A stretch of 37,906 nucleotides of DNA, from NCBI GenBank assembly GCA_015485385.1, contig WFTS01000041.1:1-37906 (forward strand), read 5' to 3'. A program made the translations under genes and the position numbers. This document shows, one piece after another, positions 33,238 to 37,906 of this stretch. Under the pieces are notes generated by a model. The model searched no databases. It was not told the origin of the DNA and saw nothing but the letters and a program-made list of their open reading frames with translations. The DNA comes from Kordiimonadales bacterium (GTDB lineage: Bacteria; Pseudomonadota; Alphaproteobacteria; Sphingomonadales; Kordiimonadaceae). Position 1 is the stretch's first letter. Each line of letters starts with the position of its first letter.

Positions 33238-34134
33238 GTGAGGGTCGTGGATTTTTTGATGCCGCAAGCGATTGGAAATTTCTTTTATACGATGCGCCGC
33301 CGTTTTTTGGGCGAGCAACCACCGCGCGTGGCTGTTATCAAGCTTTACGGTGTCATTGCGCCCGGCGGGCGTTTCCGGCAAAATATTTCACTTTCCTCGG
33401 TTGCAAGCCAACTTGACACAGCTTTTGGCACTCCGGGCCTGTCGGCGGTGGCCTTGATGATTAATTCGCCCGGAGGGTCTCCGGTGCAGGCGGCTTTGAT
33501 CACCAAACGCATTCGTGATCTGGCGACCGAAAAACATGTGCCTGTTTTGGCTTTTGCAGAAGATTTGGCGGCCTCGGGCGGCTATATGCTTGCGTTGGCA
33601 GCGGATGAAATTTTTGCCAATGAAAGCTCTATCGTTGGCAGTATAGGCGTTGTGTCTAGTGGGTTTGGCTTTAAAGAAGCAATCCAGAAGTTGGGCGTTG
33701 AGCGCCGTCTTTATACCGCTGGTGAAAGCAAAGCCATGCTGGATGCGTTTCAAGATGAAAAACCCGAAGATGTGGCGCGGCTCAAGGAAATTCAGCATGA
33801 TATTCATGAGCATTTCAAAAAAATGGTCCGTGACCGTCGCGGCAAGCGCCTTAAAGGGCTGCGGTCTAGGTTGTTTTCAGGGGAAGTTTTTACTGGCACT
33901 GAGGCTGTGAAGCTTGGTTTGGTTGACGGCATTGGCGATGTGCGTATGATTTTGCGTGCGCGGTTTGGTGCCAAGGTAAAGCTTCGGACATATGCCGAGA
34001 AGAAACAGCGTTTGGGCGCGCTATTAGGCCTTGGTGGGGGCAGCGAAAGCAGCTTCAAGGGGATGGGGGATATGCCGCACGGATTACTCGCGGCAGTGGA
34101 AGAGCGTCTTTTTTGGAATAAATTTGGGCTGTAA
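33238..34134 (+). CDS. S49-family serine peptidase (SohB/SppA-like)
   Basis: This 298-residue protein has the SppA/ClpP-type crotonase fold. ALMINSPGGSPVQAALITKR builds the oxyanion strand, EDLAASGGYMLALA holds the nucleophile Ser113, and LYTAGESKAMLDAF holds the general-base Lys165. The N terminus has no clear signal peptide, only a mildly hydrophobic stretch, so it may act on the cytoplasmic side of the membrane. The start is a GTG at 33238 with no obvious ribosome site; ATG 33259 is an alternative. It sits between the methyltransferase and chorismate mutase. The substrate is unknown, though signal-peptide degradation is the usual SppA role. Confidence 0.9.
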   Translation: MRVVDFLMPQAIGNFFYTMRRRFLGEQPPRVAVIKLYGVIAPGGRFRQNISLSSVASQLDTAFGTPGLSAVALMINSPGGSPVQAALITKRIRDLATEKHVPVLAFAEDLAASGGYMLALAADEIFANESSIVGSIGVVSSGFGFKEAIQKLGVERRLYTAGESKAMLDAFQDEKPEDVARLKEIQHDIHEHFKKMVRDRRGKRLKGLRSRLFSGEVFTGTEAVKLGLVDGIGDVRMILRARFGAKVKLRTYAEKKQRLGALLGLGGGSESSFKGMGDMPHGLLAAVEERLFWNKFGL

Positions 34135-34167
34135 CCGAGTTATTTTAATTTTTAACGGAGACCCCTA

Positions 34168-34473
34168 GTGGCCTTGACCGAAAAACATAAACAGCAGCTT
34201 ACCGCCTACCGTGAAAGCATTGATAATATTGACGCGTCACTGGTTTTCATGCTGGCAGAACGCTTTAAGATCACCAAAGCCGTAGGCTATTATAAATCGG
34301 AGCATAATCTGCCGCCTGCGGACCCTAGTCGCGAGCAAGATCAGATTGCCCGCCTTCGCACGTTGGCTAAATCAGCGAACCTTGATCCGGAATTTAGTGA
34401 AAAATTCCTTCAATTCATCATTCGCGAAGTTATCCAACACCATGAGCGCATTCGTGAAAGCGGCTCGCTTTAA
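34168..34473 (+). CDS. Chorismate mutase, AroQ type
   Basis: This short all-helical enzyme rearranges chorismate to prephenate in phenylalanine and tyrosine synthesis. The 101 residues contain the AroQ helix 1 pattern YRESIDNIDASLVFMLAERFKI, with the basic and acidic residues of the active site. KAVGYYKSEHNLPPADPSREQ and FLQFIIREVIQHHERIR follow. The start is GTG 34168 with GGAG about 9 bases upstream. It is a free-standing monofunctional domain, not fused to prephenate dehydratase. Its stop is 43 bases before the map start. Confidence 0.93.
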   Translation: MALTEKHKQQLTAYRESIDNIDASLVFMLAERFKITKAVGYYKSEHNLPPADPSREQDQIARLRTLAKSANLDPEFSEKFLQFIIREVIQHHERIRESGSL

Positions 34474-34516
34474 CTCCAGCAGACTATCAGCCTTACTGAT
34501 TAATCAGGATCAAAAT

Positions 34517-35254
34517 ATGACCATTGACGGGCCAGAGCAATTAGCGAAACTTAAAGAAATTGGAGCCATCTGCCGCGATGTTTTGGCGGCAATGGGGGCG
34601 ATGGTACGTCCCGGAATTACGCCCCGTGCATTGGACGAATTTGCCGGCAAAATGCTGGCTGAACGTGGTGCAAAATCAGCCCCGAAACTGGCATATGATT
34701 TCCCGGGCTACACATGTATTTCCGTGGGGGACGCAGTGGCACACGGCATCCCCGGTGATATTCCCTTGAAAGAGGGTGAGCTCTGCAATATTGACGTTTC
34801 GGCTGAAAAAGATGGTATCTTTGCAGACACCGGCTCAAGTTTCGCAGTTGGAAAAATAGCCCCTGAGCTACAGCAGCTTTTGGACACCACCAAGGCTGCC
34901 CAAAGGAAGGCCATGTATGCGGCGCGCGCAGGCCAACCTATCAATGTGGTGGGTAAGATGGTGGAAAAAGAGGCCAAAAAGCACGGCTATATGATCATTG
35001 AAGGGTTAAATGGTCACGGCGTTGGTGGATGGATTCATGAGGAACCAACCATTCCAAACACATATGAGCCGCGCGCCCGCACTAAACTGGTTGAAGGCCA
35101 AGTGCTGACAATCGAACCGTTTTTGACCACAAAAAGCCGCCACTATGTTGAAGATATAGATGGGTGGACACTGCGCTTGGCACAAGGCGGTTTTGGCGCT
35201 CAATTTGAACATACTTTTGTTGTCACGAAAGGCGCCCCGATTGTGGTGACATAA
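34517..35254 (+). CDS. map: Methionine aminopeptidase, type I
   Basis: Map removes the initiator methionine from nascent proteins using two metal ions. The 245-residue sequence from ATG 34517 shows VRPGITPRALDEFA and the metal ligands Asp in NIDVSAEKDGIFADTGSSF (both aspartates), His in NGHGVGGWIHEEP, Glu in VLTIEPF and Glu in QFEHTFVV. AGGA at 34506-34509 is 7 bases upstream. A longer frame beginning at 34346 would overlap chorismate mutase and is rejected. The pattern matches a secondary MetAP subgroup as well as the main enzyme, so another map may exist elsewhere. Confidence 0.95.
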   Translation: MTIDGPEQLAKLKEIGAICRDVLAAMGAMVRPGITPRALDEFAGKMLAERGAKSAPKLAYDFPGYTCISVGDAVAHGIPGDIPLKEGELCNIDVSAEKDGIFADTGSSFAVGKIAPELQQLLDTTKAAQRKAMYAARAGQPINVVGKMVEKEAKKHGYMIIEGLNGHGVGGWIHEEPTIPNTYEPRARTKLVEGQVLTIEPFLTTKSRHYVEDIDGWTLRLAQGGFGAQFEHTFVVTKGAPIVVT

Positions 35255-35288
35255 AGAGGCTTGAAATCTCTTGAAAGCCGCGCTTGAC

Positions 35289-35305
35289 CGGGCTTAACAC
35301 GCCCG
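35289..35305. other. Short hairpin after map
   Basis: CGGGC (35289-35293) pairs with GCCCG (35301-35305) around a 7-base loop, 34 bases after the map stop. There is no T-run, so it may be a weak terminator or an mRNA-stabilising hairpin. Confidence 0.35.
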
Positions 35306-35310
35306 TTAGG

Positions 35311-35338
35311 TTGCAGCGCAATATTAGAGTTTTAAATT
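35311..35338 (+). promoter_or_regulatory. Possible promoter of glyQS
   Basis: TTGCAG (35311-35316) and TAAATT (35333-35338) are separated by 16 bases just upstream of glyQ. The predicted start near 35345 would leave a short leader of about 13 bases. Sequence resemblance only. Confidence 0.3.
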
Positions 35339-35357
35339 CGGATTAAATGCGGCCTTT

Positions 35358-36254
35358 ATGACAGATACTTCAAACAAAACTGGCGAAAAAACTGGCGGAA
35401 TTCCGTTTCAGGAAATGATACTGCGACTTCAGACTTATTGGGCTGAACAGGGCTGTGTGATTTTGCAGCCCTATGATCTGGAAATGGGCGCAGGCACGTT
35501 TCACCCGGCAACCACGCTGAAAGCCTTGGGACCAGACCCGTGGAAAGCCGCTTATGTACAGCCGTGCCGTAGGCCAACCGATGGACGCTACGGCGAAAAC
35601 CCGAACCGTTTGCAACATTATTATCAGTTCCAAGTGATCCTGAAACCAAATCCCGCCAACATGCAGGATTTGTATCTCGGTAGCCTGAAGGCAATTGGCA
35701 TTGATGCGGCTCTGCACGATATTCGCTTTGTCGAAGATGATTGGGAAAGCCCAACGCTCGGCGCATGGGGGCTTGGTTGGGAAATTTGGTGCGACGGAAT
35801 GGAAGTTAGCCAATATACTTATTTCCAGCAAGTAGGCGGCTATGACTGCAAACCTGTTTCGGGCGAGCTAACCTATGGGCTGGAGCGCCTCGCTATGTTT
35901 GTGCAAGGCGTCGATAGCATTTACGAGATCGATTATAACGGCCAAGGCGTAAGTTACGGCGATGTGTTCCTTGAAAACGAAAAGCAGCAGTCGGCCTATA
36001 ATTTTGAGATAGCCGACACAGAAAAACTGTTCGCTGATTTTAAAAATGCACAGGCCGAATGTGCCAAATTGCTTGAAGCCGAGCTGCCGCTGCCAGCCTA
36101 TGAGCAGTGCATAAAATCCTCACATACATTTAATTTGCTTGATGCGCGCGGGGTGATCTCAGTCACCGAACGCCAAGCTTATATTGGCCGCGTGCGTGAT
36201 TTAGCCAAAGGTTGCTGTGCTGCTTATATCAAGAAAAACGGGTGGGAGACATAA
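35358..36254 (+). CDS. glyQ: Glycine--tRNA ligase alpha subunit
   Basis: GlyQ is the catalytic alpha chain of the bacterial alpha2beta2 glycyl-tRNA synthetase. The 298 residues include the start of the catalytic core, [19 protein letters not shown], then [18 protein letters not shown] and [19 protein letters not shown], all hallmark motifs. [18 protein letters not shown] and [20 protein letters not shown] follow. It pairs with glyS downstream, but the spacer is 170 bases and contains a repeat-like insert, whereas the genes are usually close or overlapping. The stop TAA lies inside the first copy of a 22-base repeat. Confidence 0.98.
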   Translation: MTDTSNKTGEKTGGIPFQEMILRLQTYWAEQGCVILQPYDLEMGAGTFHPATTLKALGPDPWKAAYVQPCRRPTDGRYGENPNRLQHYYQFQVILKPNPANMQDLYLGSLKAIGIDAALHDIRFVEDDWESPTLGAWGLGWEIWCDGMEVSQYTYFQQVGGYDCKPVSGELTYGLERLAMFVQGVDSIYEIDYNGQGVSYGDVFLENEKQQSAYNFEIADTEKLFADFKNAQAECAKLLEAELPLPAYEQCIKSSHTFNLLDARGVISVTERQAYIGRVRDLAKGCCAAYIKKNGWET

Positions 36255-36255
36255 G

Positions 36256-36423
36256 ATGGCTGATCGTACCCCCCAGTGTCATTCCGGACAAGCGCAGCGC
36301 GATCCGGAATTCATGCTTGAAACGGCGCAAATGGCGGAACATTTGTCTGGATACCGGATCAAGTCCGGTTTGACAGTTGCCAGTATGACGATTGCCAGTA
36401 TGACGATTGAAGGGGAGACATAA
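36256..36423 (+). CDS. Short ORF created by the glyQ-glyS insert, coding status doubtful
   Basis: From the first copy of the duplicated glyS start region, ATG 36256 opens a 55-residue frame beginning MADRTPQCHSG and ending EGET. It shares its first three residues with GlyS. It runs through the palindromic insert and stops at TAA 36421-36423, one base before the true glyS ATG at 36425. The ribosome-site context GGGAG is also duplicated, so ribosomes could start here and reinitiate at glyS. It looks like a by-product of insertion rather than a selected gene, but it may be translated. Confidence 0.3.
   Translation: MADRTPQCHSGQAQRDPEFMLETAQMAEHLSGYRIKSGLTVASMTIASMTIEGET
36379..36408. repeat. 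Tandem 15-bp repeat
   Basis: GCCAGTATGACGATT occurs twice in direct tandem (36379-36393 and 36394-36408), at the right end of the palindromic insert. Slippage or recombination at the insert edge is a likely origin. Confidence 0.85.
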
Positions 36424-36424
36424 G

Positions 36425-37906
36425 ATGGCTGATCTCCTGATTGAAATTTTCTCCGAAGAAATTCCAGCGCGCATGCAGAAAAAAGCCTCTGATGATCTGA
36501 AACGTTTGATCACAGACGCGCTGAGGGCCTCAGGCCTGACATATGATAGCGCAGATGCCTTCGCTACACCGCGCAGATTGGCGCTAAATATCACCGGTGT
36601 GCCAACATCAACGCCCGATATTTCGGAAGAACGCCGGGGGCCATCCACTAGCGCACCTGAAAAAGCGCTGGCAGGCTTTATGCGCGGCGCGGGTGTGACA
36701 CGCGATCAGCTTGAAGAACGCGAGGAAAAGAAGGGCACCTTCTTTTACGCCAAAATCGAAAAGCCGGGCCGCGCTGCACGCGATGTAATTGCTGAGGCTG
36801 TCGAAACCGCCGTTCGCAATTTCCCGTGGCCGAAGTCACAGCGCTGGGGCACTGGTTCGCTCAGGTGGGTGCGGCCGCTGCACTCGATCCTTTGTGTCTT
36901 TGGTGGCGAGGCGATACATTTTGACATTGACGGCATCAAGGCCGGGAACACCACGCAGGGCCACCGTTTCATGGCGCCCGGAGAATTTTCTGTCACCGGT
37001 TTTGAGGATTACAAGCAAAAGCTGCTGGACCATAAAGTGATCCTTGACCCCGCGCGCCGGGCTGTGATCATTGTGGACACAGCGCAAACACTGGCCTCTG
37101 CCGCTGGGCTTGAATTGGTTGAAGACCAAGGCTTGCTTGCAGAAGTTGCAGGGCTGGTGGAATGGCCGGTGCCGATGATCGGTTCGTTTGATGCGGACTT
37201 TTTGCAAGTGCCTGAAGAAGTGCTGCAACTGACGATGAAGAAGGACCAGAAATATTTTGTCACCCGCGACCCTGCGACCGGAAAACTCGCCAACAAATTC
37301 ATCTTCACTGCTAACTTTGAGCCAGCAGACGACGGCAGTGCGGTTACCGACGGCAACCAGCGGGTTCTGTCAGCAAGGCTGGCGGATGCGCAGTTCTTTT
37401 ACGAGCAAGACCTAAAGCATAAGCTGGATGATAATCTGCCAAAGCTAAAGGATATCGTTTTCCACGAAAAACTGGGGACTGTGGCGGAGCGTGTGGAGCG
37501 CATCAAACAACTCGCGCGCTATCTGGCGAAGTATATTCCGGGCTGTAATGTAGATGAGGCCGAACGCGCCGCAGAGTTAGCCAAATGTGATCTGGTTTCG
37601 GGCATGGTCGGTGAATTCGCCAGCCTGCAAGGCACGATGGGGCGCTATTATGCGCTGGCGCAGGGCGAAAGCGACGCAGTAGCAGACGCCATCCGTGACC
37701 ATTATGCCCCAGCAGGCCCGAATGACGTTTGCCCATCCGCGCCGGTATCGGTGGCCGTAGCCCTCGCAGAAAAGCTCGATACGCTTGTTGGTTTCTTTGG
37801 CATCGACCAAAAACCAACCGGTTCAAAGGACCCTTTTGCCCTACGCCGTGCTGCGCTGGGGGTGATCCGTTTGGTCTTTAACAGCCACCTAGAACTACCA
37901 CTAGAG
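36425..37906 (+). CDS. glyS: Glycine--tRNA ligase beta subunit, 3'-truncated
   Basis: GlyS is the tRNA-binding beta chain of glycyl-tRNA synthetase. The frame is open from ATG 36425 to the last base, 494 codons, so the rest lies beyond the window. The start MADLLIEIFSEEIPARMQ is typical. FATPRRLALNITGV, WPKSQRWGTGSLRWVRPLH, GHRFMAPGEF, MKKDQKYFVTRD, LSARLADAQFFYEQDLK and KDIVFHEKLGTVAERVER are conserved GlyS stretches. RRGPSTSAPEKALAGFMRG is also family-like. GGGGAG at about 36412-36417 is the ribosome site. The full protein should be near 690 residues. Confidence 0.97.
   Translation, partial: MADLLIEIFSEEIPARMQKKASDDLKRLITDALRASGLTYDSADAFATPRRLALNITGVPTSTPDISEERRGPSTSAPEKALAGFMRGAGVTRDQLEEREEKKGTFFYAKIEKPGRAARDVIAEAVETAVRNFPWPKSQRWGTGSLRWVRPLHSILCVFGGEAIHFDIDGIKAGNTTQGHRFMAPGEFSVTGFEDYKQKLLDHKVILDPARRAVIIVDTAQTLASAAGLELVEDQGLLAEVAGLVEWPVPMIGSFDADFLQVPEEVLQLTMKKDQKYFVTRDPATGKLANKFIFTANFEPADDGSAVTDGNQRVLSARLADAQFFYEQDLKHKLDDNLPKLKDIVFHEKLGTVAERVERIKQLARYLAKYIPGCNVDEAERAAELAKCDLVSGMVGEFASLQGTMGRYYALAQGESDAVADAIRDHYAPAGPNDVCPSAPVSVAVALAEKLDTLVGFFGIDQKPTGSKDPFALRRAALGVIRLVFNSHLELPLE

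Larger units (their letters stand above)
36244..36434. repeat. Palindromic insert with 22-bp flanking direct repeats between glyQ and glyS
   Basis: A 22-base sequence starting GGGAGACATAAGATGG lies at 36244-36265 and again at 36413-36434, spaced 169 bases. It includes the glyQ stop context and the glyS start. Between them are ATTCCGGA (36281-36288) with TCCGGAAT (36303-36310), and ACCGGA (36353-36358) with TCCGGT (36364-36369). GTCATTCCGGAC (36278-36289) also pairs with GTCCGGTTTGAC (36363-36374) with two mismatches, so the insert can fold into one long hairpin. The left half resembles dispersed palindromic repeats known from alphaproteobacterial genomes. A 15-base tandem repeat sits near its right end. 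Confidence 0.8.

Noticed and set aside
34346..34516. N-terminal extension of map from an upstream ATG
   Set aside because: It overlaps chorismate mutase in another frame and the extra residues are not MetAP-like; ATG 34517 has a good ribosome site.
36217..36255. Longer start for the short ORF between glyQ and glyS
   Set aside because: This part overlaps the glyQ end in another frame; only the part from 36256 has the copied glyS start context.
1..37906. tRNA, rRNA, CRISPR array, prophage or insertion sequence
   Set aside because: I saw no cloverleaf with CCA-type ends, no regularly spaced repeats, and no transposase or phage gene. A tRNAscan or Infernal run would be needed to exclude small RNAs fully.

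Overview
The window is chromosomal DNA from a moderate-GC alphaproteobacterium. The evidence is the division and cell-wall (dcw) cluster order, an FtsZ ending in the alphaproteobacterial-type tail [11 protein letters not shown], and the ispB / tRNA1(Val)-type methyltransferase / S49 peptidase / glyQ / glyS neighbourhood. A Kordiimonadales- or Rhodospirillales-like lineage is a guess. I see no prophage, plasmid, CRISPR array, rRNA or tRNA gene.

Region 1 (1-10372, + strand) is the distal dcw cluster: mraY (5'-truncated), murD, ftsW, murG, murC, murB, ftsQ, ftsA, ftsZ. Most junctions are 4-nt ATGA/GTGA overlaps, so translation is probably coupled. A strong intrinsic terminator follows ftsZ. The ddl gene usually found between murB and ftsQ is absent, and no lpxC follows ftsZ.

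Region 2 (10428-20589, - strand) holds three leftward operons: uvrC-pgsA-moaD-moaE (DNA repair, phosphatidylglycerol, molybdopterin); a Na+/Ca2+ antiporter, an SDR/pteridine-reductase-like enzyme and folB; and a secreted M14 zinc carboxypeptidase, an unrecognised secreted protein and a GhrA-like 2-hydroxyacid dehydrogenase.

Region 3 (20749-32212) is mixed. It carries rpmF with its own promoter and terminator, a 612-residue protein joining two sulfotransferase domains, a GNAT acetyltransferase, nadA-nadC, an MBL-fold hydrolase, a structured 355-bp intergenic region, modA coupled to a second sulfotransferase, an amino-acid permease coupled to a DDAH/arginine-deiminase-like hydrolase, and ispB.

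Region 4 (32421-37906, + strand) contains a tRNA1(Val)-type methyltransferase, an S49 peptidase, chorismate mutase, map, glyQ and glyS (3'-truncated).

The most striking non-coding feature lies between glyQ and glyS: a palindromic repeat-like insert of about 147 bp, flanked by a 22-bp direct repeat that duplicates the glyS start region. The copied start opens a 55-codon ORF that ends one base before the real glyS ATG. No clearly new multi-gene system was found. The best leads are this insert, the fused sulfotransferase, the permease/DDAH pair, the orphan modA-sulfotransferase pair and the hairpin-rich region at 26554-26908.
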